A stretch of DNA of 64,000 bases, taken from Gracilaria gracilis (Eukaryota; Rhodophyta; Florideophyceae; Gracilariales; Gracilariaceae). The stretch is taken from contig JARGSG010000241.1 in NCBI GenBank assembly GCA_030374805.1, forward strand, positions 327,391-391,390. Direction: 5' to 3'. A program made the position numbers and the translations under genes. Below the pieces are notes generated by a model. That model had not been told where the DNA came from. It saw only the letters and a list, made by a program, of their open reading frames with translations, and did no database searches. Positions 10,780 to 23,200 of the stretch are shown here, in pieces (positions within the stretch are counted from its first letter, which is position 1; each line of letters starts with the position of its first letter).

Positions 10780-11513
10780 GGAGATTTTATTTGAAAACCA
10801 CGACATTCCTTCTTCAGGGCCGATGGGATTCAAGAAAACCTTTCAAAGAGTTTGGAAACATTACTACTGGAAAAATTAAGAATTGAAGTCTTGAAATATA
10901 CCCAGACCTGTCAAAGATATCAGTAAATGAAACCAGTTACCAGGAAACCACGAGGACAACTTCACCCCCTTGAATCCCCTCCAAAAAGTTGGTCTCATAT
11001 CATTTTGGGTTTTACTATAGCATTACCTTAGCTAAGACTAAGTCCAGAGACGGTACCATTTACGTTGTTGTAGATCGTCTCTCGAAACTGATACGCATAA
11101 TTTCTACAACTCAGAATGTAACAGCTGTTGAAACAGCTAGGCTTTACTTAGATAATGTTTACCGTCATTACGGACTGTCCGAAACCTTATTTTGCGATAG
11201 AGACTCAATATTTATGAGCAAGTTCTTGAAGTAAATATTCCGACTACTTGAAAGAAAGCTTCGGCCATCATCAGCGTATCATTCCTAAACCGGTGGACAA
11301 ACGGAAGTTATCAACAAGAAGATTGAGGGAATGATTAGATGTTTTTTCAACCTCAAACAGAATAACTGGAATGAACATCTGGTTCAATTCCAAGCTGCGT
11401 ACAACTCTTCCATGAACTCGATGACAACATTCACGCCATTCTTCCTAACATATGGAGAAAACCCCAGAAATATTCCTGTCGATACAATAATTACCCAAAA
11501 TCAAGCCGTTTAG
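10780..11513 (+). pseudogene. Integrase remnant of gypsy copy 1
   Basis: A broken HHCC-type segment (about 10,780-10,920, ending TCQRYQ) precedes the core. In the core, IYVVVDRLSK (about 11,060) and CDRDSIFMSKF (about 11,200) are clear, as is the later TEVINKKIEGMI near 11,305. The Asp expected in the SISMDF motif is lost at about 11,000. Stops occur at about 11,023 and 11,232. The last frame ends at 11,513. Confidence 0.65.
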
Positions 11514-11529
11514 GGCTATGAGGTCTATA

Positions 11530-12240
11530 GCTATAGGAGAAGTGGTATGTTCGTACTGGGTATTGCGCACATGATTCAATTGTTTAGCGATGAAAAGCAA
11601 GCTGAGGATATGCTATCAGACGTTTTGTATAAGCCGTGAAAGGCTTGCCACATGAGCTTTTGCAAACATAGTCGCAAATGCGTGGTAATAGTGTGATGCA
11701 GCAACGTAAATTTGGTCCTGCAACCTACGATAATGACCAGTTGCTCAACAGCAAACTAGTTCCCCACGTGTCACGACTACTATTTACCTCGCGATTGGGA
11801 GTTTTATGGAGAGTATAGGAAATAGAAGCATTCTGATTACAGATACCGTCAAAGTACCTTGTTAAACTTGGTGTGATCCTTTTACTTTCTGTCACCACAA
11901 AAAGTCATATCGTTCAAGTAGGAAGCAAATGCCTTGCAAATATCAAATGATTAAGAGGTCATATGGAAAAAAACCGCGTATTCTATGACGTCACCCTCTT
12001 GATCCACAAGAAACATGTTTTCCACGTGTAACCATCATCATTGCATTCGAGATTGGCAACTTTTATTGAGCGACATTGATATTGGAGCATTCCATTTACG
12101 GTTCCCCTCCAAAGCAAATATTCATTATGGTGTCATCCTGGCCGGTTCTGTGATCATATTATCAGCATGGTTCAATTACGAATTATATATACGGCCAGGG
12201 TCGCCGACATGCGTGCGCTAATGAATAGAACTTTGTCCGT
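11530..12240 (+). pseudogene. Possible BTB/POZ-like remnant with internal duplication
   Basis: At about 11,970-12,030 the plus strand reads FYDVTLLIHKKHVFHV and then a stop. This resembles the start of BTB/POZ domains (DVTL, then F-x-VH). Downstream IIYTARVADM could match the BTB end. A weaker related DNA segment occurs about 250 bases earlier: CCACGTGT near 11,766 versus CCACGTGT near 12,023, with patchy similarity for about 70 bases. No open frame longer than about 68 codons remains. The BTB assignment is a guess from one short motif. Confidence 0.22.
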
Positions 12241-12704
12241 TACCATTTGAGAGCATTTTAGTCATGCGCAGCAAACTGGTATTCTGCGAAAAACCGCCAG
12301 CATTTAAATTGCAATATGTCACACGGTGAAACGGGGCAGTTGAATCACTTAAATTTCGGAACTACGAAGGGTAATGCCATTAGAAAGTGGTACAGCGCGT
12401 GCTAGTGAAGGTTTGACAGGCGTTAAATTATATTGGACCTTTCCATATTCAAAATTCGTTATCTCCTGATGAGCCTGATTGAGGTGAGCTGGTTGCAATT
12501 CGCTCTCCTGCGCGACTCTAGGCCCGCATTGCTGTAGGTGGGTGGACAGATCCGTGACGGCTTTGTCTACCTGTTTGGTTATGAACATGTGACGCATCAC
12601 CAGAGTTAATGCACAGATTCCCCAGCTTTTATGCTGTGTTAACAATTTCCAAAGACGTCTAGTGAATAAACTATAGAAATCTCCACACTATTCTTTAGCG
12701 ATTC

Positions 12705-13420
12705 TTAAAGCGACCAAAAGCATGTTTCATATGATCTCGATGCGAAAAAAAAGCAGAAATTGCACCCATCTTGAAAGCGATACGTCATCAATCCCGGTGT
12801 TAGGGTGATAGTAAATCTCGTATACATGTAGACCTCATCCTCCGCTATCCAAAATCCACTCTGGAAACATTCCCTTTCCAGATATCGTTCTATATTTGAA
12901 TGCGCCAGTGCTATACTATCCCCAGCAGATCCAATACACACCGCATACGAAGCGATGAAACCGTATCTTTTGTCCAAGAGGTACTGAAGGGAAACGCCGA
13001 ATCCGCCCTTGCGTGCGAAGATCAGCCGATTTCTTGAGCTCCTTAGAAGTCTTATGCAGATATATCAACGTCCCAACTAGAGCACCAACACACCCAGGCA
13101 GTAACTTGAAGCTACGACGATAGATGGCGAGCTCGGTGGTTCTTCGTTTGTAAGCAAGTACTTTCTTTTTCGAAGTGAGACCCTCAAACATGAGAACTAG
13201 ACCACACACAATTAATGCCTCACGGAAAACGGAGTAACATGACGACCTACCAGGACCTTAAGAAAACATTGAATCCAAATAGTTCTCCTCCGTTATAAAG
13301 CGTAGAACGATGCCCAGTTTTTTAGTGGCCTCGAATGCGCACCCATTGAGATGCGCTTCCTGCTCTTCATTCTGTTGTTCTTCATTGATCTGAGAGAGAA
13401 AAGGATGAAGCTATGCAAGG
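12705..13420 (-). pseudogene. Possible decayed gene, unknown product
   Basis: Read leftward from about 13,420, an acidic Q/E-rich segment (EEQQNEEQEAHL) is followed by a stop near 13,258. A 97-codon frame (13,209-12,916) with two hydrophobic segments and a K/R-rich linker follows. A second frame (12,977-12,705) with GSAGDSIALAHSNIERYLE comes next. Together they look like one membrane-associated protein broken by at least two changes, but I recognise no family. Confidence 0.28.
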
Positions 13421-14020
13421 AATGAATAAAGTGTTGCTCGTGATTCACGGTAGCATGAGCAAGATTATAAGTCGCTAAGACTTTGGTTGACTCCCCAGAA
13501 CTTTCTGCGTTTGCGTTGAATACGAATCAATATAGTTCTAGAACGGAGTAAAGGCAATGGGTGAGGCTGAAAGAGCTCTAGAGTGGTTGATTGTTCTTCT
13601 TTTTCGCTTATTCATTGGCTGCATGTTAAGTATTCTGGGAGATCGCTTGATACGATGCACTAAGCCGCCCCGTGGTCGTAACATCGGCGTTGAATTACGA
13701 ATTTTCAGCAATTTCGTCTTGCGAGATCGTAACGCTGGCGCTGCCTCTGGTTCAAGCCTCACACTTTTTCAAGCGATGTAGCTGATCTACTTACCCAAAT
13801 TAGAATAGCAAAAGCTATTGAACGCTGGCCCTAATTGGGGTACTGTTCTGCACATTCGGAATATCTCACTGTACTGTTAGACAGTTGTGGTGTTTCTGCC
13901 CTACAATTCCCAGTTTGAATCCTGTCCATCCAATTCTTTTATCGTGCCTGCCGCAGACCGGCATGAAGAGGGTTTGGCTGGGCAGGCGCGTCTTGAACAT
14001 GTAGGAGGCAGATAAAAAGC
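13421..14020. other. Spacer before gypsy copy 2
   Basis: Short open frames lie on both strands at 13,538-13,781 and are mutually overlapping. No domain, terminal repeat or tandem structure is visible. This is where a 5' LTR and primer-binding site of gypsy copy 2 would be expected, but I could not match them to any sequence downstream; its 3' end is missing. Confidence 0.4.
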
Positions 14021-14935
14021 GTGGCGCGCTTGCCTCGAAATCTCCCATCTACAGTAATACAAGCTTTTATGGTGGCGTATCCATTATCATCTTATCACTT
14101 GAAGATGACCAATACGAACTCCCGTGTCTGGTTTGAGAGAATGGCGTTTTCCAACGTCGTCAGGTTCTTCTTTGACTTCAGAAATGCCGTCATGCGTCAG
14201 AAACCTGGCGAGGAGAGGGCGGTTCATCTTCTCTGCCACCTTGAACGCAGAACATTCGATAACTACTACACAAACTTCTCTCGTGCCGGTTCACTAGTTC
14301 AGGTGATCAGTAACTACTCTGTTGTGAAGGCGAAGCCATTCGCAAAATTCGCTGACGCCTCGAACCCAGAAGAAGATATTCAAGAAGCCGTGGCTGGCCG
14401 TTTGAATCCAAAAGACATCATGGGCTCGCTAGCAAAGTGAAATTAGCTTAAAAAGCGGGTTGGTTTCAATGACACCGCTTCATTTGGGCTGCTTCGAAAA
14501 GCCGTTGCGGGCATCCCGGACACGGCGCAGATTGTAATGTATCGTGCGCCCAGTACCTATCCTGCTCTGAAGAAGGCCTTCGTCGGGTTTTGGATAGGCC
14601 GTAAGTTTTTCTTCTCCAACAATGGGTAGCCTTCATCAAGTGACCATGTCCAATGTCCGTTCAGAAAGTTCAAACAGTAAAAGGGCAAGGTCTACTTGCA
14701 CACCAAGCGTTTGGCTGTGTTTTCGCTGTTCGTCAAGAAGATGTTTGAGTGTGCTGGACCTAACTCTGGGGCACAAGGTAGCAAGAACTCGGTTTACAGT
14801 TACTGCAAGAAGACTGGGGACCGTGTGAGGCGCTGTCTCGTTAATCCACACCAAGGAACTCGTTGCTTTAGTTATGGTAAGAGGGGTGATGCGAAAACCG
14901 CGTGTTGGTCAACCGGTAAGAAAGCGAACTCACAT
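14021..14935 (+). pseudogene. gag with two zinc knuckles, gypsy copy 2
   Basis: A 139-codon frame contains a capsid-like helical region (FFFDFRNAVMRQKPGEERAV). It continues past stops at 14,438 and 14,444 in the same frame (FNDTASFGLLRKAV). Two adjacent CCHC knuckles at about 14,800-14,935 are both degenerate: YCKKTGDRVRRC and CFSYGKRGDAKTAC. Each has Asp for the zinc-binding His, and the second has Tyr for a Cys. The shared His-to-Asp change in both knuckles is notable. Confidence 0.65.
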
Positions 14936-15440
14936 TCTGTAGCCTTCAGCAGAACGAATCCCGAATATTCAGCCCAAGAGAAGTTGAAGAACCAAGACAG
15001 TCAGGAGCCAGTGGCTGTCGTCCTTGAAAGTAACAGGGTTAGGGAAATTGTGGCTGCCAAAAAGAGGAATGCGGACGGTCAGTCACTCCCGAATCAGTTA
15101 CATAGAGAGTCATGTACATTGATGTCCGTGCGAAAAACAGGCTTCCATCTCTGCACTCATTGGAAAAGAAGAGAACGAGGAAGAATGTCAGAAATGGCGG
15201 GGGGACGAAGAAGCCCTCGCAAGGTCTCCAAGATCCCGTTGGATAGTACAATGTGCTGGCAGAGCCGGCAACGGCTCCTTGTGACCAATCCTTCGAAAGA
15301 TTATTGCGTGGTGACGCATAGGAAGCTAAGAAGCTCCAGGACGGCTCCTCTTTGAAAGCATGCCATTGAGTTATGCTTCCATATTGTACGTATCCAAGGT
15401 CCCACGCCGGTTGACGTTCAAGCTGTATTGACTGTATAGA

Positions 15441-15677
15441 TTGGATACCAACGCTAGATTGGACACAGGTGCAGTCCCGATTCATATGATCAGGTCAGTA
15501 TGTGATCAATTGATGCTAACTAAAGAGCCTACACCCAAGAAAGTGGCGTTAGCAGATGATACTGCCACCACCACGGTGCTGGGTATCCGGAAAAACGTAC
15601 CGGTCGCTTTTGGTCACCTGATGATCTTTTTCGAATTGCAAGTCGTACAAAACACCCCGTTCAAAGTTATTGTTTGA
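15441..15677 (+). pseudogene. Aspartic protease remnant, gypsy copy 2
   Basis: RLDTGAV includes the canonical DTGA active site (15,462-15,473). The frame continues to FKVIV at 15,677 but then stops before the usual ILG-x-D segment, so the C-terminal half is displaced or lost. Confidence 0.6.
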
Positions 15678-16052
15678 CACCCCACGGTGATACGCTTCCA
15701 GAGGCAGCTGAACTTCATCCGTCTGCAAGTGAATCCTACTTTTTCGAGATAAAGAAGTTCTGGTACCGATGTACAACGAGCCCATGGTCCTTGATGGGAC
15801 TCAATTGGACTGCGAAGATTTCACTTTTGCTGACGAGTTTGGTAAGGATGGCTTTTCAGGTAACACAGTTTCTTTTCCTATCGGTTTTAGGGGGGACAAA
15901 TCGGAAAGAGAGCGAAAATATGTGTATGACAACGTAGACAAGGATCCATACGAACCCGATCTAGAGAAGTTCGATTGCGCCAAGAGAAGTCTGCCGGGGA
16001 CGAAGAAAGCGATCGGTAAACCTAGCTGGTCCCAAACCTGAAAGATCTTCCC

Positions 16053-16923
16053 TTGGGTGAGCAGGGAGAGATGACAGACGCATTAAAAGAGACAGATATC
16101 ATTGCGCGGTACATCAGTGGTTTCCAGCAGGCAGATGTCTCCGTTATGCAATCTTTCGAGTTGATGGATCATACCCCAATTCACAAGCGCGTTTTTGAGA
16201 TGCACCCTAAGCATAATTTTACCTCAAGAAGGAAGTGGAAGAGGTCTTGGAGTCTGGAATAATCACCCTTTCGCCTTCGAGCTGGTTCTTCCCGGTGGTG
16301 ATGGCACCCATGAAAGATGGAAGACCAAAGTTTTGCGTGGACTATCTTCAACCGAACCGGCTTATGAAACCCGACCGTTGGCAGCTGCCCAACGTTTTAG
16401 AGATTTTAGACGACCTTGCTGTGTCGAAGTTGTTCACCACCCTGATCTTTTACGCCGGTTACTGGCAGCTGCAGACGTCGGAAGCGAATAAAGAGATTAC
16501 GACATCTCCTGTCGCTACATAACTTCCAAGTTTGAAGTGATGCCATTCGGATTGATGAACATGCCGTCATCCTATTAGTTTATGATGGATCAGGTTCTCC
16601 GCGGTTCCTCTTTTGCGATGGTTTATGTGAATGACGACGTAATCTTCCCCAAGGGTCTTCTTCAGGATCTTAAGCACTTTTACCAAGTGTTTGAAAGGAT
16701 TGAAACCGCAAATCTAAAAGTGGAAGTGACCAAGTTCAGCTTTGCACAGCGTGTAATTAAGCTGCTGGGTCACGTTATCAATGAAAGTAGTGTAGAGATT
16801 GACGAGAAGAAGATTCTAAGGATTTTGGATGCACTTCCGCTAACGAACAAAACGAAACTAAGGAGCTTTCAGGATCTAGCTGAGTACTACCGGTGGTTCA
16901 CTAGAAACTTTCTCCAGAGGTAA
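16053..16923 (+). pseudogene. Reverse transcriptase remnant, gypsy copy 2
   Basis: The motif series is well preserved: HTPIHKRVFEM, KEVEEVLESGII, PKFCVDY, GYWQL, FEVMPFGLMN, then a YxDD-like box. Two catalytic features are altered. The Asp expected in the F-x-x-LD motif before GYWQ is replaced (FTTLIF). The metal-binding box reads YVNDD at 16,624-16,638, with one extra residue. A frame change occurs between 16,500 and 16,582, and a stop lies at about 16,576. Confidence 0.7.
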
Positions 16924-17007
16924 ACTATCCGGCAAGCAGCAACCTATATTAAGAGAGCCTTTAAGTGGACAGAAGAGATGAAAGACGAGTTCTACGATCT
17001 GAAGTGA

Positions 17008-17295
17008 ATGCCGAACACGCCATCCGGGCTCGAAAATGTGGAGTTCAAAGCGCGATTTTTAATAGAAACTGACGCCTCTTCCATGGCACTTCAGATATTC
17101 TTATCTCGAATGAAAGAGAAAGGTAAAGTACACACTATCCCGTTAGCGTCGCGAAAGGTGACAAGTGCGGACAAAATTTACTCCGCATGCAAACCTGAAA
17201 CGCTAGCGTTTGTATTTGCACTGAAAAGGTTTCGGACATATTTCTTGTTCAATATACCTTTCAAGTTCCTGGCCGACCATCAGGCGTTGCGTTAG
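17008..17295 (+). pseudogene. RNase H fragment, gypsy copy 2, cut at the satellite
   Basis: ETDASS, KPETLAFVFAL and LADHQAL supply the D, E and D of the RNase H active site without a stop. The homology ends immediately after DHQALR. The next bases (TAGTGTATA, 17,293 onwards) already resemble the satellite monomer, so the element was truncated or overwritten exactly here. Confidence 0.7.
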
Positions 17296-20200
17296 TGTAT
17301 ACGTGAACTAAAGGTGTGGTTACGAGAGTAATGAAAACTAGAGTCCTAGATTTTGGCTCTAGAAGGCAATGGAAGCCAATTGGAAAGTACAGCGATTTTT
17401 GTGCTGTTCATGTAGTAGATTTTGTTAGTAGTAATTGACATGACGTGTTGCGGTTTTTGGCGAGATGTTTGAGGAGAATGTGGGAAGAGTGTGGGAGGGA
17501 TCTGAGAGTGAAGATTGCGTTTTGTGTAATTGAAAATGCAAAAAAGTAATTGAAAAAAGCGAGAAGTACGTTGAAGGGGGTATAACGGTAGAAAATGGGA
17601 ATGGGAGACGGTCAGAGAGTAAAAAAACAGGTATCAGAGGTGTAGGGAAGACGGTATTTTCAGTTTTGAGCAGAAAGGAGGTGAAAAACATTCATAGTGG
17701 AAAGAATTTGGGTTTTATTTTGACTAGGGGTTCATAGGTGGAGGTCAGACGAGAAGCCGAAGTGATGGGCGATATGCTTGCCTGTTTTGGGGTTTGTTTG
17801 GGGTTTGTTTTCAACCGATTAATGTGGCTGCAGTGGCGATTGCTGTGGTTGCAAGGTTTTGTGCCTGGAAGGGTTTGCTGGGGATGGAAAGAGATTGGCG
17901 TGTATAGAACATACTGAATGGGAATTAGCATAATTGGATTGGTTGATAATCACTGATGGGGTACGTGAAGGTAGCCATGATAGTATTTGGGGGGCTTGTG
18001 GTCAGGGTTGTTTGCATTGTGGTTTTGGTGGTGGCTTGTGCGGGTTATGGTTTCCAATGACCCACTGAACGATTTGGTAGGGTTTCGATAGTGTATATCT
18101 ACACATAAAGTGTGTTTCCGACTGTCATGAAATCAAGGGTGCTAGATTTTGGCTCTAGAAGGCAATGGAAGCCAATTGGAAAGTACAGCGATTTTTGTGC
18201 TGTTCATGTAGTAGATTTTGTTAGTAGTAATTGACATGACGTGTTGCGGTTTTTGGCGAGATGTTTGAGGAGAATGTGGGAAGAGTGTGGGAGGGATCTG
18301 AGAGTGAAGATTGCGTTTTGTGTAATTGAAAATGCAAAAAAGTAATTGAAAAAAGCGAGAAGTACGTTGAAGGGGGTATAACGGTAGAAAATGGGAATGG
18401 GAGACGGTCAGAGAGTAAAAAACAGGTATTAGAGGTGTAGGGAAGACGGTATTTTCAGTTTTGAGCAGAAAGGAGGTGAAAAACATTCATAGTGGAAAGA
18501 ATTTGGGTTTTATTTTGACTAGGGGTTCATAGGTGGAGGTCAGACGAGAAGCCGAAGTGATGGGCGATATGCTTGCCTGTTTTGGGGTTTGTTTGGGGTT
18601 TGTTTTCAACCGATTAATGTGGCTGCAGTGGCGATTGCTGTGGTTGCAAGGTTTTGTGCCCTGGAAGGGTTTGCTGGGGATGGAAAGAGATTGGCGTGTA
18701 TAGAACATACTGAATGGGAATTAGCATAATTGGATTGGTTGATAATCACTGATGGGGTACGTGAAGGTAGCCATGATAGTATTTGGGGGGCTTGTGGTCA
18801 GGGTTGTTTGCATTGTGGTTTTGGTGGTGGCTTGTGCGGGTTATGGTTTCCAATGACCCACTGAACGATTTGGTAGGGTTTCGATAGTGTATATCTACAC
18901 ATAAAGTGTGTTTCCGACTGTCATGAAATCAAGGGTGCTAGATTTTGGCTCTAGAAGGCAATGGAAGCCAATTGGAAAGTACAGCGATTTTTGTGCTGTT
19001 CATGTAGTAGATTTTGTTAGTAGTAATTGACATGACGTGTTGCGGTTTTTGGCGAGATGTTTGAGGAGAATGTGGGAAGAGTGTGGGAGGGATCTGAGAG
19101 TGAAGATTGCGTTTTGTGTAATTGAAAATGCAAAAAAGTAATTGAAAAAAGCGAGAAGTACGTTGAAGGGGGTATAACGGTAGAAAATGGGAATGGGAGA
19201 CGGTCAGAGAGTAAAAAAACAGGTATCAGAGGTGTAGGGAAGACGGTATTTTCAGTTTTGAGCAGAAAGGAGGTGAAAAACATTCATAGTGGAAAGAATT
19301 TGGGTTTTATTTTGACTAGGGGTTCATAGGTGGAGGTCAGACGAGAAGCCGAAGTGATGGGCGATATGCTTGCCTTTTTTGGGGTTTGTTTGGGGCTTGT
19401 TTTCAACCGATTAATGTGGCTGCAGTGGCGATTGCTGTGGTTGCAAGGTTTTGTGCCCTGGAAGGGTTTGCTGGGGATGGAAAGAGATTGGCGTGTATAC
19501 AACATACTGAATGGGAATTAGCATAATTGGATTGGTTGATAATCACTGATGGGGTACGTGAAGGTAGCCATGATAGTATTTGGGGGGCTTGTGGTCAGGG
19601 TTGTTTGCATTGTGGTTTTGGTGGTGGTTTGTGCGGGTTATGGTTTCCAATGACCCACTGAACGATTTGGTAGGGTTTCGATAGTGTATATCTACACATA
19701 AAGTGTGTTTACGACTGTCATGAAATCTAGGGTGCTAGATTTTGGCTCTAGAAGGCAATGGAAGCCAATTGGAAAGTACAGCGATTTTTGTGCTGTTCAT
19801 GTAGTAGATTTTGTTAGTAGTAATTGACATGACGTGTTGCGGTTTTTGGCGAGATGTTTGAGGAGAATGTGGGAAGAGTGTGGGAGGGATCTGAGAGTGA
19901 AGATTGCGTTTTGTGTAATTGAAAATGCAAAAAAGTAATTGAAAAAAGCGAGAAGTACGTTGAAGGGGGTATAACGGTAGAAAATGGGAATGGGAGACGG
20001 TCAGAGAGTAAAAAACAGGTATTAGAGGTGTAGGGAAGACGGTATTTTCAGTTTTGAGCAGGAAGGAGGTGAAAAACATTCATAGTGGAAAGAATTTGGG
20101 TTTTATTTTGACTAGGGGTTCATAGGTGGAGGTCAGACGAGAAGCCGAAGTGATGGGCGATATGCTTGCCTTTTTTGGGGTTTGTTTGGGGCTTGTTTTC

Positions 20201-23200
20201 AACCGATTAATGTGGCTGCAGTGGCGATTGCTGTGGTTGCAAGGTTTTGTGCCCTGGAAGGGTTTGCTGGGGATGGAAAGAGATTGGCGTGTATACAACA
20301 TACTGAATGGGAATTAGCATAATTGGATTGGTTGATAATCACTGATGGGGTACGTGAAGGTAGCCATGATAGTATTTGGGGGGGCTTGTGGTCAGGGTTG
20401 TTTGCATTGTGGTTTTGGTGGTGGCTTGTGCGGGTTATGGTTTCCAATGACCCACTGAACGATTTGGTAGGGTTTCGATAGTGTATATCTACACATAAAG
20501 TGTGTTTCCGACTGTCATGAAATCAAGGGTGCTAGATTTTGGCTCTAGAAGGCAATGGAAGCCAATTGGAAAGTACAGCGATTTTTGTGCTGTTCATGTA
20601 GTAGATTTTGTTAGTAGTAATTGACATGACGTGTTGCGGTTTTTGGCGAGATGTTTGAGGAGAATGTGGGAAGAGTGTGGGAGGGATCTGAGAGTGAAGA
20701 TTGCGTTTTGTGTAATTGAAAATGCAAAAAAGTAATTGAAAAAAGCGAGAAGTACGTTGAAGGGGGTATAACGGTAGAAAATGGGAATGGGAGACGGTCA
20801 GAGAGTAAAAAAACAGGTATCAGAGGTGTAGGGAAGACGGTATTTTCAGTTTTGAGCAGAAAGGAGGTGAAAAACATTCATAGTGGAAAGAATTTGGGTT
20901 TTATTTTGACTAGGGGTTCATAGGTGGAGGTCAGACGAGAAGCCGAAGTGATGGGCGATATGCTTGCCTGTTTTGGGGTTTGTTTGGGGTTTGTTTTCAA
21001 CCGATTAATGTGGCTGCAGGTGGCGATTGCTGTGGTTGCAAGGTTTTGTGCCCTGGAAGGGTTTGCTGGGGATGGAGAAGAGATTGGCGTGTATAGAACA
21101 TACTGAATGGGAATTAGCATAATTGGATTGGTTGATAATCACTGATGGGGTACGTGAAGGTAGCCATGATAGTCAGTTGGGGGGCTTGTGGTCAGGGTTG
21201 TTTGCATTGTGGTTTTGGTGGTGGGCTTGTGCGGGTTATGGTTTCCAATGACCCACTGAACGATTTGGTAGGGTTTCGATAGTGTATATCTACACATAAA
21301 GTGTGTTTCCGACTGTCATGAAATCAAGGGGTGCTAGATTTTGGCTCTAGAAGGCAATGGAAGCCAATTGGAAAGTACAGCGATTTTTGTGCTGTTCATG
21401 TAGTAGATTTTGTTAGTAGTAATTGACATGACGTGTTGCGGTTTTTGGCGAGATGTTTGAGGAGAATGTGGGAAGAGTGTGGGAGGGATCTGAGAGTGAA
21501 GATTGCGTTTTGTGTAATTGAAAATGCAAAAAAGTAATTGAAAAAAGCTCGAGAAGTACGTTGAAGGGGGTATAACGGTAGAAAATGGGAATGGGAGACG
21601 GTCAGAGAGTAAAAAAACAGGTATCAGAGGTGTAGGGAAGACGGTATTTTCAGTTTTGAGCAGAAAGGAGGTGGAAAAACATTCATAGTGGAAAGAATTT
21701 GGGTTTTATTTTGACTAGGGGTTCATAGGTGGAGGTCAGACGAGAAGCCGAAGTGATGGGCGATATGCTTGCCTGTTTTGGGGTTTGTTTGGGGTTTGTT
21801 TTCAACCGATTAATGTGGCTGCAGTGGCGATTGCTGTGGTTGCAAGGTTTTGTGCCCTGGAAGGGTTTGCTGGGGATGGAAAGAGATTGGCGTGTATACA
21901 ACATACTGAATGGGAATTAGCATAATTGGATTGGTTGATAATCACTGATGGGGTACGTGAAGGTAGCCATGATAGTATTTGGGGGGCTTGTGGTCAGGGT
22001 TGTTTGCATTGTGGTTTTGGTGGTGGCTTGTGCGGGTTATGGTTTCCAATGACCCACTGAACGATTTGGTAGGGTTTCGATAGTGTATATCTACACATAA
22101 AGTGTGTTTCCGACTGTCATGAAATCAAGGGTGCTAGATTTTGGCTCTAGAAGGCAATGGAAGCCAATTGGAAAGGTACAGCGATTTTTGTGCTGTTCAT
22201 GTAGTAGATTTTGTTAGTAGTAATTGACATGACGTGTTGCGGTTTTTGGCGAGATGTTTGAGGAGAATGTGGGAAGAGTGTGGGAGGGATCTGAGAGTGA
22301 AGATTGCGTTTTGTGTAATTGAAAATGCAAAAAAGTAATTGAAAAAAAGCGAGAAGTACGTTGAAGGGGGTATAACGGTAGAAAAATGGGAATGGGAGAC
22401 GGTCAGAGAGTAAAAAAACAGGTATCAGAGGTGTAGGGAAGACGGTATTTTCAGTTTTGAGCAGAAAGGAGGTGAAAAACATTCATAGTGGAAAGAATTT
22501 GGGTTTTATTTTGACTAGGGGTTCATAGGTGGAGGTCAGACGAGAAGCCGAAGTGATGGGCGATATGCTTGCCTGTTTTGGGGTTTGTTTGGGGTTTGTT
22601 TTCAACCGATTAATGTGGCTGCAGTGGCGATTGCTGTGGTTGCAAGGTTTTGTGCCCTGGAAGGGTTTGCTGGGGATGGAAAGAGATTGGCGTGTATACA
22701 ACATACTGAATGGGAATTAGCATAATTGGATTGGTTGATAATCACTGATGGGGTACGTGAAGGTAGCCATGATAGTATTTGGGGGGCTTGTGGTCAGGGT
22801 TGTTTGCATTGTGGTTTTGGTGGTGGCTTGTGCGGGTTATGGTTTCCAATGACCCACTGAACGATTTGGTAGGGTTTCGATAGTGTATATCTACACATAA
22901 AGTGTGTTTCCGACTGTCATGAAATCAAGGGTGCTAGATTTTGGCTCTAGAAGGCAATGGAAGCCAATTGGAAAGTACAGCGATTTTTGTGCTGTTCATG
23001 TAGTAGATTTTGTTAGTAGTAATTGACATGACGTGTTGCGGTTTTTGGCGAGATGTTTGAGGAGAATGTGGGAAGAGTGTGGGAGGGATCTGAGAGTGAA
23101 GATTGCGTTTTGTGTAATTGAAAATGCAAAAAAGTAATTGAAAAAAGCGAGAAGTACGTTGAAGGGGGTATAACGGTAGAAAATGGGAATGGGAGACGGT

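Larger units (their letters stand above)
7650..11513 (+). mobile_element. Decayed Ty3/gypsy-type retrotransposon, copy 1
   Basis: Remnants appear in the canonical Ty3/gypsy order: gag with zinc knuckle, protease, reverse transcriptase, RNase H, integrase. Each is broken by stops and frame changes. Key losses are visible: the zinc knuckle has Tyr for its second Cys, RNase H has TGAS instead of TDAS, and the integrase core has LGF where MDF is expected. Long terminal repeats were not found by eye. The element is clearly non-functional. Confidence 0.8.
14021..17295 (+). mobile_element. Second Ty3/gypsy-type retrotransposon, truncated by satellite
   Basis: Gag, double zinc knuckle, protease, reverse transcriptase and RNase H follow in order and then end abruptly at the satellite array, so integrase and the 3' LTR are missing. 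The protein segments differ clearly from gypsy copy 1, so this is a different lineage. Frames are broken repeatedly. Confidence 0.8.
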
